This document shows, in pieces, positions 51,213-59,240 of a DNA stretch of 64,000 nt. The position numbers and the translations under genes were made by a program. The DNA is taken from contig NZ_CP019605.1 of NCBI RefSeq assembly GCF_001997295.1, forward strand, positions 1,240,001-1,304,000, written 5' to 3'. The DNA is from Tessaracoccus flavus. Lineage in GTDB: Bacteria; Actinomycetota; Actinomycetes; Propionibacteriales; Propionibacteriaceae. The notes beneath the pieces were generated by a model. The model was not told the origin of the DNA. It did not search any database and was given only the letters and a program-made list of their open reading frames with translations. Numbering within the stretch: position 1 is the stretch's first letter; each line of letters starts with the position of its first letter.

Positions 51213-51983
51213 ATGGCCGGTGTGCACGACGACTATCTGTCGCCTGAGTTCATCCCGATGGCCCATCGCGGCGGCGCGTTGCTGACAGCGAACCTGGGCA
51301 TCGAGAACACCCTGCGCGCCTTCTCCGCTGCTGTGGATCTCGGATATCGGTACCTCGAGACCGATGTCCACGTCACTGCTGACGGTGCGCTGGTGGCCTT
51401 CCACGATGAGGACCTCCACAGGGTCACCGACGTCACCGGCTCCATTTCCGAGTTCAGCCTTGAAGAGATCCGACAGCTCCGCGTCGGCGAGCGTGAACCG
51501 ATCCCCACCGTCGACGAACTTCTGGAGACCTTCCCGCACATCAACTTCAACATCGACATCAAGGGCGATGCCGCGGTACGCCCGCTGGACGAGGCCCTCC
51601 GTCGGCACGGCGCCGAGAGGCGCGTGTGTGTCGGCTCGTTCTCGCGCTCGCGAATTCGCCTCTTCCGGGCGCTCCAGCCCCGCGTACCCACCGCGGTTTC
51701 TCCGAGCGGTGTGATGGCGATGCGTGCGGGGATGTTCAGGACGGCAGGCAAGGTGTTCCAGGTGCCGCTGAGCCACCAGGTGGGGCCAGTGACCGTCGAC
51801 CTCGTCACGCCGCGCAGCATCGCGCGGATCCACGCGGCGGGGATGAAGATCCATGTCTGGACCATCGACGACCCCACAACCATGCATCGCCTCATTGACT
51901 GGGGGGTTGACGGGATCATCACGGATCGACCCGATTTGCTCAAAGAGGTTCTCAGGGCCCGAGGGATGTGGTCTACTCGCTAG
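51213..51983 (+). CDS. Glycerophosphodiester phosphodiesterase
   Basis: A 256-residue GDPD TIM barrel. Catalytic elements: MAHRGG with His, GIENTLRAF, ETDVHVTADG, HDEDLHRVT (second His) and a late WTIDDPTTM. Hydrolyses deacylated phospholipids to glycerol-3-phosphate and an alcohol. ATG at 51213 is 8 nt after TAGGAT; a GTG two codons earlier is possible. The rbpA promoter begins at its stop. Confidence 0.93.
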   Translation: MAGVHDDYLSPEFIPMAHRGGALLTANLGIENTLRAFSAAVDLGYRYLETDVHVTADGALVAFHDEDLHRVTDVTGSISEFSLEEIRQLRVGEREPIPTVDELLETFPHINFNIDIKGDAAVRPLDEALRRHGAERRVCVGSFSRSRIRLFRALQPRVPTAVSPSGVMAMRAGMFRTAGKVFQVPLSHQVGPVTVDLVTPRSIARIHAAGMKIHVWTIDDPTTMHRLIDWGVDGIITDRPDLLKEVLRARGMWSTR

Positions 51984-51984
51984 A

Positions 51985-52010
51985 GGAACGATCCAGGGAT
52001 TCCAATCGTT
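51985..52010 (+). promoter_or_regulatory. rbpA: SigR/SigH-type promoter of rbpA
   Basis: GGAAC (51985-51989), 18 bp, GTT (52008-52010). This matches the disulfide-stress sigma factor consensus GGAAT-N18-GTT at all but one base. It lies 30 bp before rbpA, and rbpA is a known SigR target in Streptomyces. Confidence 0.75.
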
Positions 52011-52039
52011 CTAGTAGGGGAAAGACGAAGGAGGCAAAC

Positions 52040-52381
52040 ATGGCCGACCGTGCACTACGAGGCGTTGGACTTGGATCCAAGACGTTCGAGGACGAGCAGG
52101 GAATCGAGTTCGCCGAACGTCAAGAACTCGCTTTTGACTGTCCGAAGGGTCACCATTTCGTGGTGACGTTCTCTGTGGAGGCGGAACTCCCCACCGAGTG
52201 GGAGTGCAAGAAGTGCGGCTCGCTGGCCGTTCGTTCCGATGGAGTGGTGGGCGAAGAGAAGGCTGTGAAGCCGGCCCGCACCCACTGGGACATGCTGCGG
52301 GAGCGTCGCTCGATCCCCGAGCTGGAGGATATCCTCGCCGAGCAGCTGACCAAGCTGCGCGAGTCCGACCGGATCTACTGA
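52040..52381 (+). CDS. rbpA: RNA polymerase-binding protein RbpA
   Basis: A 113-residue actinobacterial transcription factor. Zinc ribbon: FDCPKGHHFVVTF (Cys-His pattern) and ECKKCG. The C-terminal sigma-interaction helix is HWDMLRERRSIPELEDILAEQL. RbpA stabilises sigma-A/RNA polymerase open complexes. ATG at 52040 has AAGGAGG 5 nt upstream. It is convergent with fxsA. Confidence 0.97.
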   Translation: MADRALRGVGLGSKTFEDEQGIEFAERQELAFDCPKGHHFVVTFSVEAELPTEWECKKCGSLAVRSDGVVGEEKAVKPARTHWDMLRERRSIPELEDILAEQLTKLRESDRIY

Positions 52382-52869
52382 TCGTCGTCGACGACCGTGC
52401 CCTCGATGACCGTGGGCTCGGCGTCGATGCCGGGGACGAGTGTGTCGTCATCGGTAGCCTGACCCCTGATCACCGTCGGGGCCACCGCAACCGGGTTGAC
52501 CAGCTTGGAGAACATCCACGTGATGGCCGAGCGCGCGAATGGGCGCGTGAACGGCAGAAGCAGAACTACGCCGACGACGTCGGTCAGGAGCCCTGGGAGC
52601 ACGAGCAGGATGCCGCCCACCAGGATGAGTGAGGCATCGGTCAGCTTCCCGGCCGGCATCGTCCCGGAGCGTGCGGCGTCGGCCAGCGCCCCCCACGCCT
52701 TGCGCCATTCCCGCTGCAGCAGGTAGAAGCCCAGGAGGGTGGTCAGGATGAGGATCAGGACGGTCCACCAGCCGATCTCGCTCGAGACCCACACGATGGC
52801 TGCGATCTCCGCGACCATGAGGAGCAGCACGCCGAGGCCGAGCAGGCCGAACCTGGCCCGCCCGCTCAT
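52375..52869 (-). CDS. fxsA: FxsA family membrane protein
   Basis: A 164-residue protein with four hydrophobic segments. FxsA elements are AEIAAIVWVSSEIGWWTVLILIL, LLGFYLLQREWR and GGILLVLPGLLTDVVG. In E. coli FxsA relates to phage exclusion; its role in actinobacteria is unknown. The ATG overlaps the ppm stop. Same neighbourhood as in M. tuberculosis. Confidence 0.92.
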   Translation of the reverse strand: MSGRARFGLLGLGVLLLMVAEIAAIVWVSSEIGWWTVLILILTTLLGFYLLQREWRKAWGALADAARSGTMPAGKLTDASLILVGGILLVLPGLLTDVVGVVLLLPFTRPFARSAITWMFSKLVNPVAVAPTVIRGQATDDDTLVPGIDAEPTVIEGTVVDDDQ

Positions 52870-53657
52870 GAGGCTCCGTCCCCGCGGGTCAGCGTCCGCC
52901 GGCCGAGCCGGGTGAGTTGACCGAGCCGATGCTCGATCCCCCACAGGGTGGTACGGATGAGCGCCTCGACGACGATGTGTCGGCTCATCTTGGAGTCACC
53001 GAACTCACGCTCGACGAATTCGATGGGCACCTCGACGACGCGGAAGCCGTTCTTCAGCGCTCGCCACACGAGGTCGATCTGGAAGCAGTAGCCGGCCGAG
53101 GCGACCTCATCGAGGCTGATGCCCCGAAGCGTCGAGGCGCGGTACGCGTTGAACCCACCGGTGGCGTCCTTGACCGGGATCCCGAGCCAGAGCCGGGTCC
53201 ACAGCGATCCTCCCCGCGAGATCAGCTCCCGGGACTTGGGCCAGTTGACGACGGAGCCACCGCTGACCCACCGGGAGCCCTTGACCATGTCTGCCCCGGC
53301 GCGGATGGCCTCGAGGAGACGTGGCAGTTGCTCGGGCTGGTGCGAGCCGTCGGCGTCGTGGCTGACGAGGACCCCATAGCCGCGGTCGAGTCCCCAGTGG
53401 AATCCCGCAAGGTAGGCGGCGCCAAGGCCCTCCTTGCCCTTGCGGTGCATCACGTGGACGTGGTCGTCGTCCGAGGCGAGCCGGTCGGCGATCTCGCCGG
53501 TGCCGTCGGGCGAGTTGTCGTCGGCGATCAGAATGTGGGCGTCCGGCACGGCGCGGCGGAGCCGGGTGGTGATGCTCTCGATGTTCTGCGACTCGTTGTA
53601 GGTCGGGATGATCACGAGCACCGAGTCGAGGGCGTCCTGGCTAGTCATGCGAGCCAT
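52866..53657 (-). CDS. ppm1: Polyprenol monophosphomannose synthase
   Basis: A 263-residue GT2 enzyme that makes polyprenyl-phosphomannose from GDP-mannose for lipoglycan and protein mannosylation. Motifs: IIPTYNESQNI, ADDNSPDGTGEIA, SHDADGSHQPEQ (DxD) and FNAYRASTLRG. No C-terminal membrane anchor is seen. The start (ATG at 53657, next to the lnt stop) keeps it coupled to lnt. In M. tuberculosis the two are one fused protein. Confidence 0.93.
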   Translation of the reverse strand: MARMTSQDALDSVLVIIPTYNESQNIESITTRLRRAVPDAHILIADDNSPDGTGEIADRLASDDDHVHVMHRKGKEGLGAAYLAGFHWGLDRGYGVLVSHDADGSHQPEQLPRLLEAIRAGADMVKGSRWVSGGSVVNWPKSRELISRGGSLWTRLWLGIPVKDATGGFNAYRASTLRGISLDEVASAGYCFQIDLVWRALKNGFRVVEVPIEFVEREFGDSKMSRHIVVEALIRTTLWGIEHRLGQLTRLGRRTLTRGDGAS

Positions 53658-53658
53658 G

Positions 53659-55173
53659 CTAGCGCTCGGTCCCACCGGTCCGGCGCAGGGATGCCGCCAC
53701 TCCCGCGACGGTGGCGATGGTGGCGATCCAGGCGAGCCACGGACTGAGCCTGACCGACGCGTTGACGTTGTCGCGCAGCCCGAGCGTCATGAAGCGTGTG
53801 GCGGACACGAACTCATCGGTCACATCGTGCACGTTGCCCCGGGCGTCCACGTAGCCCGTCAGGGAGTTGAGCGTGGCGACGGCGATGTCGCGGCCCATCT
53901 CCTTGGCGCGCACGCGGTTGATCACCAGCTGCTGGTGCGGTTGGAAGGTGGCACCGTAGGTGTTCGTGTTCGACTGGCTGACGACGGCTTGCGCGCCGTG
54001 GCGCACCACGTCGTAGGAGGTGTCGTCGTAGGCGAGTTCGAAGCAGATGATGGTCCCCACCTCGAGGCCCGGCCGATCCGCCACAGGCGCCGGCACGACG
54101 CCCGGGCCCTCCCCCGGGATCGACTGGCGCCCGATCTGTTCGAGGATCGGCAGGCGGGGCAGGAGGACGTCACGGAAGGGGATCCACTCGCCGAAGGGGA
54201 CGAGGTCGCGCTTGTGATACTCAGCCCCGGGGCCTGTCGCCGGGTCCCACCAGATGCTCGACGTCTGTCGGGTGTCGGGGGACGGTCCGTCCATGACCGC
54301 CCCCACGAAGATGGGGAGGTCCGCGATCTCGACCGCCAGTTCGACGAGCCCACGCGTCGTGGCGTCGGTGGTCGGATCGACGTCGGTGGCGTTCTCGGGC
54401 CACACCACGAAGTCGAGCTCGACGCCCGTGGCGCGCGCCTCGGCCAGGGCGAAGACGGTTTCGCTCAAGGCATTGTTGGTGACCGAACGAGCGTACGAGG
54501 CGGTCCCGTGTTCGTGCCGGTTGACGTTCGGCTGCACCACGGCGACGCTCACCTCACCCGAGGCCGCCGCGAGGGGGGCGAGGTTGGCGAGACCCCCGAT
54601 CAGGAAGGCGGCCAGCGCGGTCACGACCGCGCGAAGGCGGGCCTGGCGGGACACGATGGCCTGCAGCCCGAGCTGGGCGACCAGGGCCACCAGGTAACCG
54701 ACGCCCGTTACGCCCAGCCAGGGCAGCCAGCCGGCCAGCGGCTGGTCGATCGTGGTGTAGGCCAGCCTCGTCCAGGAGAATCCGCCGAACGGGATCTTTC
54801 CCGACACGAACTCCATCGCGACCCAGGCCGCTGGAACCAGCAGCACCCACGGTCGCAGCAGCGTGAGACGGCTCACCGCAAGGCCCAGGAGTCCCCACCA
54901 CAGCGCCAGGAACCCGACGAGCGCGACGCCCACCCAGACTCCGAGCACCGAGACCCAGGACACTGTCAGCGTGTTCATCGCCAGCCCCGTCAGCAAACCG
55001 AGTCCGAATGCGGCACGGGGACGGCACCCGGCGGTCAGCCACGTGAAGAGCCCGACCCCGAGGATCGTGGCGGGCCATACGCCCAGGGGTGCCTGTCCGG
55101 CGCCGATGAGGATCCCCGTCAGGACGGCTAGCGCGACCGAGACGAGCAGGGGCAGTGGAGGGCGCGTGATCAC
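53659..55173 (-). CDS. lnt: Apolipoprotein N-acyltransferase
   Basis: A 504-residue Lnt. About seven N-terminal helices, then the periplasmic nitrilase domain with the catalytic Glu (DFVVWPENATD), Lys (YHKRDLVPFGEWIPF) and Cys (IICFELAYDD), followed by a C-terminal helix. It adds the third acyl chain to lipoproteins. GTG at 55173 is 7 nt after a TACTCT box. Confidence 0.95.
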   Translation of the reverse strand: MITRPPLPLLVSVALAVLTGILIGAGQAPLGVWPATILGVGLFTWLTAGCRPRAAFGLGLLTGLAMNTLTVSWVSVLGVWVGVALVGFLALWWGLLGLAVSRLTLLRPWVLLVPAAWVAMEFVSGKIPFGGFSWTRLAYTTIDQPLAGWLPWLGVTGVGYLVALVAQLGLQAIVSRQARLRAVVTALAAFLIGGLANLAPLAAASGEVSVAVVQPNVNRHEHGTASYARSVTNNALSETVFALAEARATGVELDFVVWPENATDVDPTTDATTRGLVELAVEIADLPIFVGAVMDGPSPDTRQTSSIWWDPATGPGAEYHKRDLVPFGEWIPFRDVLLPRLPILEQIGRQSIPGEGPGVVPAPVADRPGLEVGTIICFELAYDDTSYDVVRHGAQAVVSQSNTNTYGATFQPHQQLVINRVRAKEMGRDIAVATLNSLTGYVDARGNVHDVTDEFVSATRFMTLGLRDNVNASVRLSPWLAWIATIATVAGVAASLRRTGGTER

Positions 55174-55180
55174 GCAGCCC

Positions 55181-55186
55181 AGAGTA
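55181..55186 (-). promoter_or_regulatory. -10 box of a leaderless promoter (lnt)
   Basis: TACTCT on minus, 7 nt, GTG at 55173. Confidence 0.4.
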
Positions 55187-55217
55187 CTGACCCGCGGAGG
55201 TGTGCCACGATGGCCGG

Positions 55218-56135
55218 GTGAGCACCCTCATGGCATTCGATACCTCCTACCTGTATTTCCGGGCGTTCTTCGGAGTGCCCGCGACGTTTCGCTCCCCAGA
55301 TGGCCGCCCGGTCAACGCGGTGCGCGGAACGCTCGATTTCATCGCCCGTCTGGTTGAGCAGTACTCACCCGATCGTTTCGTGTGCGCCTGGGACGACGAC
55401 TGGCGCCCGTCCTGGCGCGTGGATCTGGTGCCGAGCTACAAGACGCACCGCGTCATCGAGGGAGCCACTCAGAGCGTTGAGATCGTCGACGACGACCTGA
55501 CGATCCAGGTGCCCATGATCCGAGACTGTCTGGACGCGCTCGGCATCCCTGTCGTGGGGGTGGCCGAGCACGAGGCCGACGACGTCCTCGCCTCCCTGGC
55601 GCGCCAACACGACGGGCAGAGCCTGGTGGTCACCGGTGACCGGGACCTGTTCCAGCTGGTGGGGCCGGACACCAGCGTCGTCTACGTCGCGCGCGGCGTG
55701 GCCAAGCATGAGCTGGTCACCCCCGAGGTGCTGGCCACGAAGTACGAGCTCGCGCCCGACAGTTACGTCGACTTCGCGGTGCTGCGCGGCGATCCTTCCG
55801 ACGGCCTGCCGGGGGTCAAGGGGATCGGCGACAAGAGCGCAGCAACGTTGGTCAACCGCTACCCCAGCCTCGAGGCGATGGTGGAGGCGGCCATCGACGC
55901 CGGCTCCGGGATGTCCCCCTCGATGCGCTCGAAGCTGCTGGCCGACGTCGACTACCTCGCGCGGGCCCGTGAGGTGGTGACGGCCGTGGACACGCTCGCG
56001 TTGCCGACGCTCGAGGCGACGCCCGCGGACGAGGCCCGGATCGCCGAGCTCACCGAGACCCTCGGGCTCGGCGGGTCGATGGGCAGGCTGTCAGCCCTCA
56101 TCTCTCGGCGTGCAGCACATACAGGGACGAACTAG
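55218..56135 (+). CDS. 5'-3' exonuclease (FEN/PIN-like, ExoIX type)
   Basis: A 305-residue flap-type nuclease homologous to the N-terminal domain of DNA polymerase I. Metal-binding acidic residues are in MAFDTSYLYFRAFF, WDDDWRP, EHEADDVLAS and TGDRDLFQL. The helix-hairpin-helix is DGLPGVKGIGDKSAATLV. Acts in DNA repair/primer removal. GTG at 55218 chosen as the first in-frame start before the conserved strand. Its end overlaps metW (opposite strand) by 38 nt. Confidence 0.93.
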   Translation: MSTLMAFDTSYLYFRAFFGVPATFRSPDGRPVNAVRGTLDFIARLVEQYSPDRFVCAWDDDWRPSWRVDLVPSYKTHRVIEGATQSVEIVDDDLTIQVPMIRDCLDALGIPVVGVAEHEADDVLASLARQHDGQSLVVTGDRDLFQLVGPDTSVVYVARGVAKHELVTPEVLATKYELAPDSYVDFAVLRGDPSDGLPGVKGIGDKSAATLVNRYPSLEAMVEAAIDAGSGMSPSMRSKLLADVDYLARAREVVTAVDTLALPTLEATPADEARIAELTETLGLGGSMGRLSALISRRAAHTGTN

Positions 56136-56688
56136 CGGCGAGGTTCGCCGCGACGTTGCCGAGCCGGTGCGGGCGCCCCTCGGCGTCCAGCGGGATGCGC
56201 CGGTCGATCTTCATCCGCACCGACGCGAAGAGCGGCTCGAGGTCGGGTAGCGACGCGTGGTGGAGGTTGGGCGTGTCGTACCAGTCGAATGGGAGGTCCC
56301 GTGACATGGGCATCCGTCCGCGCAGCAGGCGCAGGCGGTTTCGCCAATGCGCGAAGTTCGGCATCGACACGACGGAGTGCACCGCGATCCGCCCCATCTC
56401 CGCCAGCACCGCCCGTGGCCGGTGCACCGTCTGCAGCGTGCGCGAGAGCACCACGAAGTCGTAGGAGTCGTCGGCAAACTCGCCCAGCTGGGAATCGAGG
56501 TCGAGCTCGATCACGTCGACGCCCGCCCGCAGCGCGGCGATGACGTCGTCGGGGTTCACATCCACACCGGTGCCTGAGCAGCCGCGGTCGCGCAGCATCG
56601 CAAGCAGCGTGCCGTCGCCGCACCCGAGGTCCAACACCCGAGACCCCTCCGGGATCAGCGTCGAGATGAGCTCCAGATCCCGCCTCAC
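56098..56688 (-). CDS. metW: Methionine biosynthesis protein MetW
   Basis: A 196-residue class I methyltransferase-like protein. SAM motif VLDLGCGDGTLLAML; the family signature VVLSRTLQTVHRP and the FPNFAHWRNRL-like PNFAHWRNRLRLLRG. MetW partners with MetX in methionine synthesis. It overlaps metX by 4 nt. Confidence 0.95.
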   Translation of the reverse strand: MRRDLELISTLIPEGSRVLDLGCGDGTLLAMLRDRGCSGTGVDVNPDDVIAALRAGVDVIELDLDSQLGEFADDSYDFVVLSRTLQTVHRPRAVLAEMGRIAVHSVVSMPNFAHWRNRLRLLRGRMPMSRDLPFDWYDTPNLHHASLPDLEPLFASVRMKIDRRIPLDAEGRPHRLGNVAANLAASSSLYVLHAER

Positions 56689-57827
56689 AGCAACTCCTCC
56701 GCTGCCCGGTCGAGATAGGCCCGCACCGTGGCGTGGTAGTCCGGAAGTTCGAGCAGGAACGAGTCGTGCCCCCAGGAGGAGCGGATCTCCCTGAAGGACG
56801 TCGGCAACCCCGCGCCCTCCAGGTGGCGCACGATCCTGCGTGAATGTTCGGTGGAGAAGCGCCAGTCGGAGTCGAAGCTGACGACGAGGAACCGCACGGG
56901 CTCGGCGATCAGAGCGTCGAGGGCTCCCTCGTCAGCGAAGGGGTCGAAGTAGTCCATCACTCGGGTTAGATAGAGATAGCTCAGGGCGTCGAAGCGGCTG
57001 AGGAACCGTTGGCCCTGGTACTCGAGGTAGCTCTCCACCGCGAAGTCGACGCCGAAGTTGGGTTTCAGTTCGTCCCGCTGGGATTGGCGACCGAACTTCT
57101 CCTGGAAGGCCTCCTCCGAGAGGTAGGTGATGTGGGCCATCATCCGGGCTACGGCCAGGCCCTTGCGGGGCGCTGTGCCGCGGCTGAGGAACTTCCCCTC
57201 GCTGAAACCTGAGTCCCGCATGATCGCCTGGCGCCCCACCGCGGAGAAGGCGATGTTCTGGGCCGTGAGCCGGGACGAGGCGGCAAAGATGAGCGCGCGC
57301 CCCAGCTCGGACGGATAGAGCATCGCCCACTGGAGCACCTGCATGCCCCCCAACGACCCGCCGACGACGGCCGCGAAGCGTGCGATGCCGAGGTGGCGGG
57401 CGAGGGCTCGGTGCACCTCGACGAAGTCGGCCACGTGCAGGAGAGGGAAGTCCAGCGCGTAGGGCTCCCCCGTCGCCGGGTTGATGGACGCGGGGCCGGT
57501 GGTGCCCTGACAGCCACCGAGGATGTTGGCGCACACCACGAACCAGCGATCGGTGTCGATGGGTTTGCCCGGCCCGATCATGTTGTCCCACCACCCTGGC
57601 TTGTCGTCGCCGTCGTGGTAGCCGGCGGCGTGGGCGTCGCCGGTCAGGGCGTGGCAGATGTAGACCGCGTTGGAGCGCTGCTCGTTGAGGGTGCCGTAGG
57701 TCTCGTAGGCGACCTCGACGTGATCGAGGGTCGCCCCTGACCGCAGGTGAAGCGGCCGCGCGGCGTCGAAGACGGTCGCGCTGTGGGTCTCGACGACACC
57801 GAGGCTGGGACTTGCTGCGGCTTTCAC
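56685..57827 (-). CDS. metX: Homoserine O-acyltransferase (MetX)
   Basis: A 380-residue alpha/beta hydrolase-fold acyltransferase, first dedicated enzyme of methionine synthesis. VCANILGGCQGTTGP; nucleophile in VVGGSLGGMQ; Asp in VVSFDSDWRFST and His in SWGHDSFLLE. Whether acetyl or succinyl is used cannot be decided. GTG at 57827 is chosen for its position after a CACAAT box and GGGGG. Confidence 0.95.
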   Translation of the reverse strand: MKAAASPSLGVVETHSATVFDAARPLHLRSGATLDHVEVAYETYGTLNEQRSNAVYICHALTGDAHAAGYHDGDDKPGWWDNMIGPGKPIDTDRWFVVCANILGGCQGTTGPASINPATGEPYALDFPLLHVADFVEVHRALARHLGIARFAAVVGGSLGGMQVLQWAMLYPSELGRALIFAASSRLTAQNIAFSAVGRQAIMRDSGFSEGKFLSRGTAPRKGLAVARMMAHITYLSEEAFQEKFGRQSQRDELKPNFGVDFAVESYLEYQGQRFLSRFDALSYLYLTRVMDYFDPFADEGALDALIAEPVRFLVVSFDSDWRFSTEHSRRIVRHLEGAGLPTSFREIRSSWGHDSFLLELPDYHATVRAYLDRAAEELL

Positions 57828-57894
57828 GCCCCCATTGTGGCAGGGCTGCCCAGGTGGCCTCGCTGAGCTGACCACCAGCGGTGAGCGGCCGGCG

Positions 57895-58605
57895 TCAGGC
57901 GACGCTGACGCCCAAGGCGAGTCCGATCGCATAGGTGGCGGCGAGCGCCAACATGCCTCCGGCCATCACGCGCACCATCGCGGGCCGAACGGGTGCTCCA
58001 CCCAGCTTGGCGCCGAGGCCACCCGTCAGCGCAAGCGCGACGAGCACTGCCACCACGGTGACGGGGATCCGCAGGGGCACCGGCGTCAGGATGATCGTGA
58101 GGAACGGTAGCAGCGCGCCCGCCAGGAACGAGATGCCGGACGCGATGGCCGCGTGCCAGGCGTTGACCACCTCGTCTTCGGCGAGGTGGTATCGCTGCGA
58201 GAGGTGCGCCCGCATCACGTTGTGCTCACCGATCTCGGCGACGACCCGCTCGGCTGTGTCCCGGCTCAGCCCCTGCCGCTCGTAGGCGGCCACGAGGGCT
58301 CCGTCGGCCAGGGGGCGGTCGGATGTGAGGAGACGCCGAAGAGTAGCGATGATGGAGCGCTGCGAATCCGCGGCGCTCGAGACCGACACGTACTCCCCCA
58401 GTGCCATGGAGATGGCCCCGGCGACCACGGCGGCGACGCCGGCGAGGAGGACTGGCGTGACTGTGTTGGTGGCTGCGGCGACACCGACCACAGTGGCAGA
58501 GATCGACACGATCCCATCGTTGGCGCCGAGGACCCCGGCGCGTAGCCAGTTCAGCCTGCCCGACAGCGCTGCTGACTCGATCTGGGGCTCGACGACGGTG
58601 CTCAT
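57895..58605 (-). CDS. VIT family Fe/Mn transporter
   Basis: A 236-residue VIT1/CCC1 protein with five helices: LRAGVLGANDGIVSISATVVGVAAA at the N-terminus, EYVSVSSAADSQ, a cytoplasmic helical insert (residues about 80-150) and GLGAKLGGAP near the end. Exports or stores divalent iron or manganese. It lies between metX and metY but probably is unrelated. Confidence 0.9.
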   Translation of the reverse strand: MSTVVEPQIESAALSGRLNWLRAGVLGANDGIVSISATVVGVAAATNTVTPVLLAGVAAVVAGAISMALGEYVSVSSAADSQRSIIATLRRLLTSDRPLADGALVAAYERQGLSRDTAERVVAEIGEHNVMRAHLSQRYHLAEDEVVNAWHAAIASGISFLAGALLPFLTIILTPVPLRIPVTVVAVLVALALTGGLGAKLGGAPVRPAMVRVMAGGMLALAATYAIGLALGVSVA

Positions 58606-58692
58606 GACCCAATTCGATCACTGTTTCCGCCGCGTCGTCTAGGCAGGGAAGGCTACCCTGACAGGCAGGAACGTCAACCTCGAGGAGAAGAC

Positions 58693-58926
58693 ATGACTGA
58701 CGACGGCTACGACGCCAACTCACCCCACGACGCGGTCCCGGGACCCAACGAAGAGACCTACATCGACGAGCCCGTCGAGGATTCCGGGCAGGCACCAGAC
58801 TCCAGCGAGGAATTCGCCCACGGTTCCGACGGCGCCGTGCCGGAGGACAAGATCGAGGCGCACCGGCAGCACGAGGCGAACTCACCTCGGCAGCGGGTCT
58901 CGAACGAAGCCACCGACGACCTCTGA
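58693..58926 (+). CDS. Small acidic hypothetical protein
   Basis: A 77-residue acidic, disordered protein (DSGQAPDSSEEFAHGSDGAV). GAGGAGAAG lies just before the ATG. No domain recognised; similar in character to the acidic pair at 22637-23039. It is followed directly by the 20-bp repeat array. Confidence 0.6.
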   Translation: MTDDGYDANSPHDAVPGPNEETYIDEPVEDSGQAPDSSEEFAHGSDGAVPEDKIEAHRQHEANSPRQRVSNEATDDL

Positions 58927-58940
58927 GGCGTGAGGGGCGA

Positions 58941-59060
58941 GCCCGACGCCAACCGTCGGCGCGAAACGCCAACGGGCGGCGCGGAACGCCAACGGGTGAC
59001 GCGGAACGCCAACCGGCGGCGCGGAACGCCAACGGGCGCCGCGGAACGCCAACCGACATC
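58941..59060. repeat. Left array: six 20-bp repeats (core GAACGCCAAC)
   Basis: Six consecutive units of exactly 20 bp; units 3-6 (from 58981) begin GCGGAACGCCAAC and the first two are variants. A seventh degenerate unit (GACGCC) follows. Spacers of about 7 bp vary. Confidence 0.9.
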
Positions 59061-59078
59061 CAGTGACGCCCCCGAGAC

Positions 59079-59114
59079 CCATCGACGCCCGCGATATCTC
59101 GCGGGCGTCGATGG
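59079..59114 (+). terminator. 16-bp perfect hairpin between the repeat arrays
   Basis: The stem 59079-59094/59099-59114 is perfect (CCATCGACGCCCGCGA) with loop TATC, followed by TTTTCG. It can stop transcripts from the small acidic gene and perhaps from metY. Confidence 0.8.
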
Positions 59115-59140
59115 TTTTCGTCGGCCTTAGGCTCTGTCAG

Positions 59141-59240
59141 TTGGCGTTTCCGTCTAGCTGTTGGCGTTTCCAGCGACCCGTTGGCATGTGCGTCTCCCGG
59201 TTGGCGTCTCCGCCCCCGGGCTGGCGTCGGCGCTAGATCT
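59141..59240. repeat. Right array: five 20-bp repeats in inverted orientation (core TTGGCGTTTCC)
   Basis: Units at 59141, 59161, 59181, 59201 and 59221, period exactly 20 bp, the first two being the closest to TTGGCGTTTCC. The last unit reaches the metY stop codon (59233-59235). The core is the reverse complement of the left array's. Confidence 0.85.

Noticed and set aside
58941..59240. CRISPR array
   Set aside because: The 20-bp period leaves only 7-9 bp of variable sequence, arrays are opposed, and there are no cas genes.
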